A DNA stretch of 64,000 bases from Begonia masoniana (lineage: Eukaryota; Streptophyta; Magnoliopsida; Cucurbitales; Begoniaceae), in the NCBI GenBank assembly GCA_022432975.1, contig CM039509.1, positions 5,891,043 to 5,955,042 of the forward strand, read 5' to 3'. Position numbers and translations under genes: made by a program. The notes below the pieces were generated by a model. That model was not told where the DNA came from. It saw only the letters and a program-made list of their open reading frames with translations, and searched no databases. Of the stretch, positions 12,361 to 22,454 are shown piece after piece (within the stretch, counting starts at the first letter, position 1; the number at the start of each line of letters is the position of its first letter).

Positions 12361-14352
12361 ACAGATACAGATACAGATACAGATACAGATACAGATACAG
12401 ATACAGATACAGATACAGATACAGATACAGATACAGATACAGATACAGATACAGATACAGATACAGATACAGATACAGATACAGATACAGATACAGATAC
12501 AGATACAGATACAGATACAGATACAGATACAGATACAGATACAGATACAGATACAGATACAGATACAGATACAGATACAGATACAGATACAGATACAGAT
12601 ACAGATACAGATACAGATACAGATACAGATACAGATACAGATACAGATACAGATACAGATACAGATACAGATACAGATACAGATACAGATACAGATACAG
12701 ATACAGATACAGATACAGATACAGATACAGATACAGATACAGATACAGATACAGATACAGATACAGATACAGATACAGATACAGATACAGATACAGATAC
12801 AGATACAGATACAGATACAGATACAGATACAGATACAGATACAGATACAGATACAGATACAGATACAGATACAGATACAGATACAGATACAGATACAGAT
12901 ACAGATACAGATACAGATACAGATACAGATACAGATACAGATACAGATACAGATACAGATACAGATACAGATACAGATACAGATACAGATACAGATACAG
13001 ATACAGATACAGATACAGATACAGATACAGATACAGATACAGATACAGATACAGATACAGATACAGATACAGATACAGATACAGATACAGATACAGATAC
13101 AGATACAGATACAGATACAGATACAGATACAGATACAGATACAGATACAGATACAGATACAGATACAGATACAGATACAGATACAGATACAGATACAGAT
13201 ACAGATACAGATACAGATACAGATACAGATACAGATACAGATACAGATACAGATACAGATACAGATACAGATACAGATACAGATACAGATACAGATACAG
13301 ATACAGATACAGATACAGATACAGATACAGATACAGATACAGATACAGATACAGATACAGATACAGATACAGATACAGATACAGATACAGATACAGATAC
13401 AGATACAGATACAGATACAGATACAGATACAGATACAGATACAGATACAGATACAGATACAGATACAGATACAGATACAGATACAGATACAGATACAGAT
13501 ACAGATACAGATACAGATACAGATACAGATACAGATACAGATACAGATACAGATACAGATACAGATACAGATACAGATACAGATACAGATACAGATACAG
13601 ATACAGATACAGATACAGATACAGATACAGATACAGATACAGATACAGATACAGATACAGATACAGATACAGATACAGATACAGATACAGATACAGATAC
13701 AGATACAGATACAGATACAGATACAGATACAGATACAGATACAGATACAGATACAGATACAGATACAGATACAGATACAGATACAGATACAGATACAGAT
13801 ACAGATACAGATACAGATACAGATACAGATACAGATACAGATACAGATACAGATACAGATACAGATACAGATACAGATACAGATACAGATACAGATACAG
13901 ATACAGATACAGATACAGATACAGATACAGATACAGATACAGATACAGATACAGATACAGATACAGATACAGATACAGATACAGATACAGATACAGATAC
14001 AGATACAGATACAGATACAGATACAGATACAGATACAGATACAGATACAGATACAGATACAGATACAGATACAGATACAGATACAGATACAGATACAGAT
14101 ACAGATACAGATACAGATACAGATACAGATACAGATACAGATACAGATACAGATACAGATACAGATACAGATACAGATACAGATACAGATACAGATACAG
14201 ATACAGATACAGATACAGATACAGATACAGATACAGATACAGATACAGATACAGATACAGATACAGATACAGATACAGATACAGATACAGATACAGATAC
14301 AGATACAGATACAGATACAGATACAGATACAGATACAGATACAGATACAGAT
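12361..14352 (+). repeat. (ACAGAT)332 perfect hexanucleotide array
   Basis: 1,992 bp of ACAGAT with no substitution or indel visible, 332 units exactly. All frames on both strands stay open through it, creating long spurious Thr-Asp, Ser-Val and Leu-Tyr reading frames. A short, imperfect relative (ACAGAT/TCAGAT, about ten units) lies at 11320-11380 in the same element. Confidence 0.98.
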
Positions 14353-14860
14353 TCATTTTCATGACTTTTTGAAATACGTGATGCATGAACAGTGATAGAC
14401 ATAAAGTAAAAAACCAATATGCATACCATAAAGACTGAAAATCATAAACTAAAACAATTTATAAACCTATCTACCCCAACCAAAGCAATAAAACAACAAA
14501 TCCACTAAGATCCTCGACGCTTAAAATCGAGTACGGTGTAGACCAATCGGTCAGAGTAAGTCACGAGACTTACCTTAAGCGCGCGAAATCTCAAGCTTCG
14601 TCCACGGGAGTTGTGTGTCTGAGGCAAAACACGATATTCGTCGTTTAAAACCAATTTAAGTTATTGACGTCCAAATTACAAAACCCTTAATTAAGGAATT
14701 TTCCTAAATTCTTAACTTAGTTAATCGAAGCGTTTTATAACGTCAATTAACGCTCGATAATCCAAAACCTCAATTACGAGTTTTTCCTTAAAAACCCAAA
14801 ATCTACAAATTTTAACTTTTTTCACAAATTGATTTTAACTTCGTCCAATACGTCCAATTG
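14353..14860. repeat. Second copy of the ~500-bp direct duplication
   Basis: See 11596-12100. After it the sequence continues with GCGTCGTGAAACAGAGAAG, which the first copy lacks. Confidence 0.9.
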
Positions 14861-16773
14861 CGTCGTGAAACAGAGAAGAAAGAAGAAAGAATGAGGAGAA
14901 AAGGAGTTTAGGTTATTTTTATAAATTTGGTTTGGCAAATTACCGTTTTGCCCTTGCATTGTTTTTATATTAGTTTCGTCACTTGTTTCGTTAATCGTCC
15001 AACGATTCGGACTTCCCAAATTTCCTTATTTCACTAATAAGTCCAACTTATTATTTGGGATTTAATGAAACTGTCCGTTCGCGAATCGGACTTCATTTAC
15101 TATTTTTACTAACACGTCCTTTACATTACGATAGAGGTCATTACTCGGAATATAGCGTTGTTACTCCGAAAAATCCCATAAATTTCCTAAAATTCCTATT
15201 AATCGTTAGGATTGAAATGACGCTTTCTTTTCGTAAAACGGATTTGATTTGACATATTTACCGAAATGCCACGTTTTATTAAAATGTCAATATAATATAT
15301 TAAATCCAAAAATCCGTACAAGCCGAATATTACAAAACCGATCCGACCCGGACCAACCCGAACCGATTTGGTTGGACCCGACCAATTTGGGTTCAACCTA
15401 ACCCGAACTGGTCCGATCCGAATCGGTCTGGACCCAAACCAGTCCGGTCAATCAAAGTCAATGGTTGACTTGATCGTTGACTGTTGACTTTGACTGTTGA
15501 CTTTTTGACCAAAAGTCAACTCGAGTCATTTGGGCCCGTTTTTGCCCTGGTTCGTAGTTTTTATTGTTTCTGGACCGAATTGGACCTTAACGAGGTTCCT
15601 TCCTTGTGTTGTTTCTCAGATTTAGAGAATTTTGCTGATTTGGAAGCAATTCCTGAGGAGCCACGGTTCACTGAGGATAGGAGGACTCGCCGCCGGGGTA
15701 TGGGTTATTATACTTTCCGCGTTATACCTAGCCTTGCATGCACGTATATTATTTTTGGTGGGATACCACTAGTATTAATGTCGGCATTTTTACTGGCATG
15801 ATTATTTTACATATTGTGGCACGTATACTTTTTCACTGATTTACTTGCCTTTGCCGACGGGCTGTATTTGGGATTTGTCATGAGATTTATTATGTTTAGC
15901 ATGCAGATAGTTTCATACGTGCATTTGGTATTGTTCATGCATTGGTTTTCTGCTGTGCCATTTGGAGTTTGATACTGGAGGTAACCGTATGACACTCTTA
16001 GCTGGGCCCTTATGCTAGGAGTATCAGGGGGTTTTGCCCAGTTGTTGTGGTACTCCCACGCTTGTTTGGATAGGGTACGCCCCCTGAGAATAGGCGGAAT
16101 GTAGCGTACGCCCCCTGAGAATAGGCGGAATGTAAGGTACGCCCCCTGATAATAGGCGGAATGAGCTCGGAGACATGCTCGCCCAGTTACCTGACCTGGC
16201 CAGTGTTTGTTCGTTGCTAACCCCGGTATGATAAGTCCACTGCGTGGTCCCCTTGGGCTCAGGGTTGAGTGGTTCGTCCCTCCTGGTGTGCTCTAGCGCG
16301 TGTGTCCCGGTGGCCCAGGGCTGAGTGGTTCGTCCCTCCTGGTGGTTGATAAATCCATGTGTGGTCCCCCTTGGGCCCAGGGTTGAGTGGTTCGTCCCTC
16401 CTGGTGTGCTCTAGCGCGTGTGTCCCGGTGGTCCAGGGCTGAGTGGTTCGTCCCTCCTGGTGGTTGACCTTTTCTCTTCTCCCTATAAGGCCCTGCCTGG
16501 TGTTATCGCGGCCTTTCTGTGTTGGTGTGGTTCGGAGGATCCGTGAGTGACCTCCCTTTTCACTGTACACCTGGATATATATTTTTTTATGATAGCATTG
16601 TTGATGTGGGCCTATATTCACCATATATACTTATTTTATCGTCAGCCCCATTAACCGTTTTAAATGGATAATAAGAAGAGAAATGAATAACATTGAAACT
16701 GGTTTTGATTTCTAAATCGTGCATTGATTTGATAAGGTATGCATCCTTGAGTGGTAGGTATAACATCCTATAC

Positions 16774-16788
16774 TGAGTTTGTCACTCA
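16774..16788 (+). other. LTR hairpin, TGAGT/ACTCA stem (gypsy1 5' LTR)
   Basis: TGAGT-TTGTC-ACTCA, preceded by ATAC. The same structure occurs at 24925-24939 in the 3' LTR. Confidence 0.65.
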
Positions 16789-17123
16789 CCCCAATGACTC
16801 CCCCTCTACAGGTAAAGGAAGAAAGGCTAGGAAGTGAGCTCTGTCGTATTTGGATTTTCCCTAGAGTCTCACCTTTTATTTCCTGCAGCTTTATACTATG
16901 TAAGACATTCGAGATTGTATCTTACTTTGGCATGTAATTATTTTCATTTATCTTGTATTTCTACTATTGTTTGTACTCTCTTATGTTTGTTGCTTCGAGG
17001 AGGTCCTGGATTAGTGCTAAACTTCCGCATTTAGCCTTAGGTTAGACGGTGGATCTCTCCGAAATTGATCGCTTAACCTGGAGTTTCTGTTAGGCCCCCT
17101 CTCGGGTTGTGACAGAAATTTAT

Positions 17124-17135
17124 TGGTATCAGAGC
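17124..17135 (+). other. Primer-binding site of gypsy1
   Basis: TGGTATCAGAGC, complementary to the 3' end of initiator tRNA-Met, nine bases after the LTR end GGGTTGTGACA. Confidence 0.93.
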
Positions 17136-17696
17136 AGAAGGTTCCATGGTCCTCTTAGTAACAAATTTTTGAGATCAAGTATAAGCAGTTAGTAGAATAC
17201 ATGTGATGAATGATTAATGAAAAATACTAATTTGGTTCGATCTCTTGTTCTTCCGAAGTGTTACAATGCTACGAGGGAGAGTTCCTCAGAATATTGACTA
17301 GTGCCCTAGCTCAATTTCTGCTCTAATGGAGGCTTTGCGGAACTGGGTGAGCGGTGCTCCGGTTCCACCTTCAGCTCTAGTTTCTACCCCTCTAACCTTT
17401 GTGGTAGGCCGCTAGGCGTTGGTGGACAGCCCTCCGCAGTCTGTATGACGTCGATGCCATGGGATGGGGTGAGTTTACTTCTCTGTTTTGGAGTCAGTTC
17501 AGTAGCAGAGAGTATCGGGGTGTTATGACTAGAAGGTATTATGAGCTAGTTTAGGGGTCTATGTCGATGACATTACTAAAACCGTTTCATCCTCTTGTTG
17601 CCCTACTCCGGAGGAGTCATTGTGGAGACTCATTTCTTCTTGAATACTCCGTTGGGCGACAGGAGTGGAGTTGCATAAATCTGCAGATCAGTTTAT
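17136..17696 (+). pseudogene. Remnant of gypsy1 gag
   Basis: Only about 560 bp separate the primer-binding site from protease sequence, whereas a gypsy gag needs roughly 1 kb. A short gag-like stretch (GEFTSLFWSQFSSREYRG, near 17469-17520) survives. No zinc knuckle (CX2CX4HX4C) was found. Gag appears largely deleted, so this copy could only move with Gag supplied by another element. Confidence 0.6.
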
Positions 17697-17927
17697 GTGG
17701 TGATCGCTGATTGTCAGTTTTCAGCCGATCTTATCGTTTTGCCTATAGGGCAGTTTGATGTTATTGTGGGTTGTGATTGGCTGATGAACTATCAGGCGAT
17801 AGTAGATTGCCACTTGAGGCGGGTCACAGTTACCTCGAAGTCCGGCATGGTTGTTGCCTATCATCGAGGTCCTTGTATGGGGATTGTGAACTCCATGTTT
17901 CGGGTATGTTTGCGAGCCAGGAGTTGA
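17697..17927 (+). pseudogene. gypsy1 protease C-terminal part
   Basis: Contains the retropepsin-side sequence FDVIVGCDWLMNYQAIVDCH typical of plant gypsy protease. The catalytic Asp-Ser-Gly segment upstream is missing with the gag deletion. It ends in a stop just before the RT frame opens at 17928, in a different frame. Confidence 0.75.
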
Positions 17928-18992
17928 TTGGAACAATATGGGGGACTTTGGTCGATGGACCTAGACCTTGAGACCGCGGTGCAGGAGATTGATGTCTCAG
18001 TCGTCAGGGAGTACGATGACGTCTTTCCTGATGAGTTACCGGGTTTACCTCCAGATAGAGAGATTGAGTTTTGTATCGATCTCGTTCCAGGGGCTACTCC
18101 AGTTTCTGTACCTGCCTACAGGATGTCACGCGCTAAATTAGTGGAACTGCGTAAGCAGTTAGATGATCTGCAGAGCAGAGGATTTATCAAGGAGAGTGTG
18201 TCGCCCTGGGGCTCTCCCGTTTTATTTGCTAAAAAGGTGGATGGATCGTTGAGGTTGTGTGTTGATTATCGGAGGCTGAACAGGGTTACTGTTAAGAACA
18301 AGTACCCGCTTCCACGTATTGACGACCTCTTTGATCAGCTCGGTGGTTCACGATATTTTTCGAAGATTGATTTGAGGACAGGGTATCATCAGGTGAAGAT
18401 TCGAGAGGAGGATATACCTAAGACTGCTTTCCGGACCAGATATGGACATTTTGAGTTCTTAGTCTTACTGTTCGGGCTTACAAATGCCCCAGCGGTGTTT
18501 ATGGATCTTATGAACAGGATCTTCCGGCCCTATCTGGATCGGTTTGTGGTAGTCTACATTGATGACGTCCTGATTTATTCGAAGACTCGTCGTGAACATC
18601 GTGAGCATCTCCGCATTGTCCTACAGACCTTGAGGGAGCATCAGTTATATGCGAAGCGCAACAAATGTGATTTCTGGGCTTCTGAGGTGAAGCTCTTGGG
18701 CCATATCGTTTCGCGGGATGGTATTTCTGTCGATCCTGCGAAGATTGAGGCGGTAGTGGGCTGGCCACCACCCAAGAACGTCTCAGAGATTCGTAGCTTC
18801 CTCGGGTTAGCTGGATATTATCTGCGCTTTGTACAGAACTTTTCTTCTATTTCCGCGTCGCTTACCAAACTCACTCGCAAGGATGTGCGGTTTGTTTGGG
18901 ATGTCGACTGTGAGAATGCCTTCAAAAAATTGAAGCGAAGGTTGACCAGTGCTCCTATTTTGACAGTTCCGGATGGGAACCTTCCATATGCT
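17928..18992 (+). pseudogene. gypsy1 reverse transcriptase (interrupted at its 3' end)
   Basis: Open frame of about 355 codons before the insertion. It includes the N-terminal linker [20 protein letters not shown], the palm motifs CVDYRRLN and [12 protein letters not shown], and an intact catalytic YIDD (residues 210-213 of this frame). The usual MPFGLTNAP reads LLFGLTNAP. The C-terminal connection region runs to APILTVPDG, where the 18993-20496 insertion breaks it before RNase H. The domain itself has no internal stop. Confidence 0.93.
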
Positions 18993-20496
18993 TGTAGGAT
19001 CGAGATTGTCTAAGAGGGGGGTGAATTAGACATTTTTAAGATTTTCTTAATTACTAAACACAAGCAGTCAATCAGTAACAGTAAGAGAGAGAGAGAGAAA
19101 AATCAACACCAGATTTTTACGTGGTTCGGCCAAACCTTGCCTACATCCATGCTTCAAGGTTCACCCCTTGAAGATCCTTAACCTTCTCCTCAGTGAGAAA
19201 AAAACAGATCGGAATTCCGGGCTCCGATCAACTGCCTTTACAATTCAGGATTGAACTTCACAGGCGTCAATCCACTGCCTTATACACAATGTTGAATTCG
19301 TAAATGGAAAGATCAGACTACACTCTCACAAGGATTGAATCTCAAGTTAAAATCGAGATGTGTAGAAAAATAATACAAAGTATGATAAAATTTCGCAGGT
19401 TAGGGCTCAGGAATTCAATTCGCAAAAGTTGTATCTTCGTGCTCTAACCTCGACTTAAATACTCTGTCTTCTTTTTCGGCTCAAAATTGAATGCTTCTTT
19501 CTTCAAGTGGAAAATGTTACCGTTGGGAAGCATCCGTACTAGATCAGGTAGCCGTTGCCGTCTGTAGTTGCAAGTCGTCGTCGCCATTAAAGTTCTGGAG
19601 TTAATGCTGAAAACGACGTCACTGTAGCTTTGCAGCTATTTTGAATTCTGGCGGAAGATCATCGGTGGAAGCAGCTTTAATTCAATCGCCACATCATCGG
19701 TATGTGTTGCTCTAAGAGTCCATCGGCATATGAGTCTTCAACGCCATCGGTAGATGCAAGACGAATAAGCTATCGGCATGAGCAAGCTTTGAACTTCATC
19801 GGCATGATGCATTCTGAAAAGCCATCGGCAGATGCATCTTCAAAGTTCATCGACATGAACGGCTTGTAAAACAATCGGCAGGTGTATTTTGAACTTTATC
19901 GGCTTGAAGACTCCATCGGCAGATGCAAGCTTTAAAGTCCATCGGCAGGTGCAACTTGTAAGCCATCGGCATGAACATTTTCAAAAGCGCCATCGGTATG
20001 AGTTGCTTCAAATTGCCATCGGTATGAGTTGCTTCAAATGCCATCGGTATAAGTTGCTTCAAATGCCATCGGCATAAGTTGCTTCAAATGCCATCGGCAG
20101 GAGCACTTCTTTTCTTTGTCGTTTAGCGATCGGCAGAAAGAACTTTTCTTTGTCGTTTAGCGATCGGCAGAAGAAACTTTTCTTTGTTGTTTAGCGATCT
20201 GCATGTGTAATTTCAAGTGTCATCGGCATGAATAACTTGAAAACACCATTGGTATGTGTACTTTTAACAATTCATCGGCAGATGAGGTTTTCAGCCCTGT
20301 TTTACTTATTCAGTCCTGTACACTTAACCCGATTCATTAGACAACTAAAATACCATTTTTAAGGGCATTTCCAACAGATTAAATTACTAATGTATATTCG
20401 ATATTCTCATTCACTAAACATAATCAAATTACAATATTAACTATTCAAACACATCATCAAAAACATATTTAGACTTAAACATCATTTAAGTCAACA
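18993..20496 (+). mobile_element. 1.5-kb LTR-like insertion (probable solo LTR) in gypsy1 pol
   Basis: Starts TGTAGGATCGAGATTGTC, ends TTTAAGTCAACA, and is flanked by ATGCT on both sides (18988-18992, 20497-20501). No coding domain. Interior includes ACGTGGTTCGGCCAAACC and a degenerate tandem array built on CATCGGCATGA (about 19690-20290). Size, TG...CA ends and 5-bp duplication fit a solo LTR; which family is uncertain. Confidence 0.82.
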
Positions 20497-20501
20497 ATGC
20501 T

Positions 20502-21035
20502 GTGTGTACCGACGCCTCCGGGGTTGGTTTGGGGTGTGTATTGATGCAGCAGGGTAAGGTAGTGGCTTATGCCTCTCGACAGTTGAAACCCCATGAGCAG
20601 AATTATCCTACCCACGACCTAGAGCTCGCTGCCATCGTCTTTGCTTTGAAGATATGGCGGAGTTATTTATATGGGGTCAGCTTCCAGGTTTTCTCCGATC
20701 ACAAGAGTTTAAAGTACTTGTTCACTCAGAAGGACCTCAACTTGAGGCAGCGCAGATGGATGGAGTATTTGGAGGATTATGATTTTAGTCTGGAATACCA
20801 CCCAGATAAGGCTAATGCGGTGGCTGATGCATTGAGTCGATATCCTCGGGCTTCCATTTCCTGCCTGATTCTGGATGAGTGGAGGAAGTCTTTGGTGATT
20901 GGGGATTTTCAGTTGCAGTATCATGATACTGGGAGCCAGGCTTACATCTACCATGTAGTGGCTACACCATCGATGCTCACAAGGGTGAAACAGCTACAGC
21001 GGCAGGATAAGGAGCTTGTATTCAGGGTCGGATAG
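20502..21035 (+). pseudogene. gypsy1 RNase H
   Basis: Resumes pol after the insertion with [15 protein letters not shown], then [21 protein letters not shown] and ADALSR, the standard gypsy RNase H series. It is open to a stop at 21035, short of the integrase frame that opens at 21069, so one small frame change or stop separates the two. Confidence 0.92.
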
Positions 21036-21068
21036 CTTCATAATGGGGAACAACTTGAGGGTTGGTCG

Positions 21069-22409
21069 GTGAACGCTGATGGGGACCTGTTCTATGGTGG
21101 TAAGGTGGCGGTTCCCAACATCACCAACTTGAGGCAGGCTATTTTAGATGAGGCGCACAGATCCAGTTTTGTCATTCACCCCGACAGTACCAAAATGTAT
21201 CAGGATCTGAAGCGTCAGTACTGGTGGGCTGGCATGAAGAGAGAGGTGGCAGATTTTGTTGCCCGATGCATGACCTGCCAGAGAGTCAAAGCCGAGCCCC
21301 AGCGGCCAGCGGGTTTACTCCAGCCATTACCGATTCCGGAATGGAAGTGGGAGGAGGTTACCATGGACTTCGTTACCCATCTTCCCAAGACTCCTCAGAG
21401 ATTTGATTCTATCTGGGTTATTGTGGATCGATTGACGAAGTCGGCACATTTCATTCCTGTTCGAATGACTTTTTCTGTTGCCAAGCTCAGTTGGTTATAT
21501 GTGCAGAACATTGTTCGTCTTCATGGGGTACCTTTGAGCATTGTGTCTGACCGTGATCCTCGTTTCACTTTGGATTTAGGGAGAGGATTGCAGAAAGAGC
21601 TCGGTACGAAGACCCAGATGAGTACTGCATATCATCCCCAAACAGATGGGCAGTCCGAGAGGACTATTCAGATCTTAGAGGATATGCTGAGGTCCTGTAT
21701 TCTGGATCTTGGTAGCAGTTGGATAGACCACTTACCACTGGTCGAGTTCGTGTACAATAACAGCTTCCAGACCAGCATCGGGGTTTCTCCGTTTGAGGCT
21801 TTGTATGGTCGGCCATGTCGTTCTCCTTTGTGTTGGGCCGAAAAGGAGGAACGACTTTCGCTTAGGCCTAATATCATTCGAGAAACCACAAAGAAGATCC
21901 ACCAGATTCGTGAGAGGCTGAAGGTCGTGCAGAGTCGTCAAAAGAGTTATGCAGACCTGAAGAGATGTGAGGTGGAGTTTGATGCTGGGGTCTTTGTCAT
22001 TGTGAAGGTTCATCCTACCCGTGGTGTCAGCAGGTTTGGGGTGAAAGGAAAGTTAGCCCCGCGGTATATTGGGTCGTTCCAGATTGTTGAGAGGATTGGA
22101 GTGGTGGCTTATCGGCTGGAGTTACCTCCTCAGTTGGGGCATGTGCACGATATTTTCCATATATCCCAACTGAGGAAGTACATTCTTGATCCGTCTCATA
22201 ATGTTTCGTGGGATGAGGTAACGGTCCAGGCTGACGCGACGTACGACGAGGTGCCAGAAAAGATTTTGGGACGCGAGCTTCGGCGTTTTCGTCGTCGGGA
22301 GGCTCCGTATGTTCTGGTGCAATGGAGGAACCACACAGACAAAGAAGTTACATGGGAGCTAGAGTCCGATATGGCGAATAGGTACCCTAGACTTTTCTAT
22401 AATGTGTAG
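21069..22409 (+). pseudogene. gypsy1 integrase with chromodomain-like C-terminus
   Basis: 446 codons without a stop. N-terminal zinc-binding part ends in CMTCQRVKAEPQ. The catalytic core shows Asp in TMDFVTHLPK, Asp in VSDRDPRF and Glu in GQSERTIQ, so the D-D-E triad is intact. A GPY-like segment (GKLAPRYIGSFQIV) follows, then HDIFHISQLRKY, and a chromodomain-like end (APYVLVQWRN, EVTWE). Such a domain in chromoviruses is thought to steer insertion to chromatin. The best preserved reading frame of the element; listed as pseudogene because the whole polyprotein is interrupted. Confidence 0.93.
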
Positions 22410-22440
22410 TTGTGGCGAATTTCGAGGACGAAATTCATAA

Positions 22441-22454
22441 AAAGGGGGAAAATA
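22441..22454 (+). other. Polypurine tract of gypsy1
   Basis: AAAGGGGGAAAATA lies directly before the 3' LTR. It follows CGAGGACGAAATTC, a phrase common at this place in plant chromoviruses. Confidence 0.85.

Larger units (their letters stand above)
10436..15334 (-). mobile_element. LTR-like insertion (probable solo LTR) carrying the ACAGAT array
   Basis: Starts TGTAACATCCCTAGTACTG, ends GCCGAATATTACA, and is flanked by AAACC on both sides (10431-10435 and 15335-15339). There is no coding domain inside. Text such as TTCATTTTCATGACTTTT followed by CGTGATGCATGAAC is shared with the LTR-like elements at 34853-38865 and 44713-48804, so this is the same broad gypsy LTR superfamily in minus orientation. 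Internal duplication (11596-12100 versus 14353-14860) and the hexamer array make it longer than its relatives. Confidence 0.8.
9445..17114 (+). repeat. 5' LTR of gypsy1 (split)
   Basis: Matches the 3' LTR base for base with few differences once the 4.9-kb insertion and its 5-bp duplication are removed. Contains a degenerate triplicated unit (GCGTACGCCCCCTGAGAATA, 16073-16163) and a duplicated ~110-bp block near 16250-16470. A CT/AG-rich leader-like stretch at 9770-9850 probably lies near the transcription start; that is inference. Confidence 0.93.

Noticed and set aside
12163..14429. Long open frames of Thr-Asp, Ser-Val or Leu-Tyr repeats on both strands
   Set aside because: They are translations of the ACAGAT array, which has no stop in any frame; not genes.
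15484..15801. 105-codon frame present in both gypsy1 LTRs (also 23635-23952)
   Set aside because: Identity between LTRs reflects recent duplication by transposition; no known domain. Not called as a gene.
16834..17034. 66-codon frame present in both gypsy1 LTRs (also 24985-25185)
   Set aside because: Same reason; hydrophobic composition but no family recognised.
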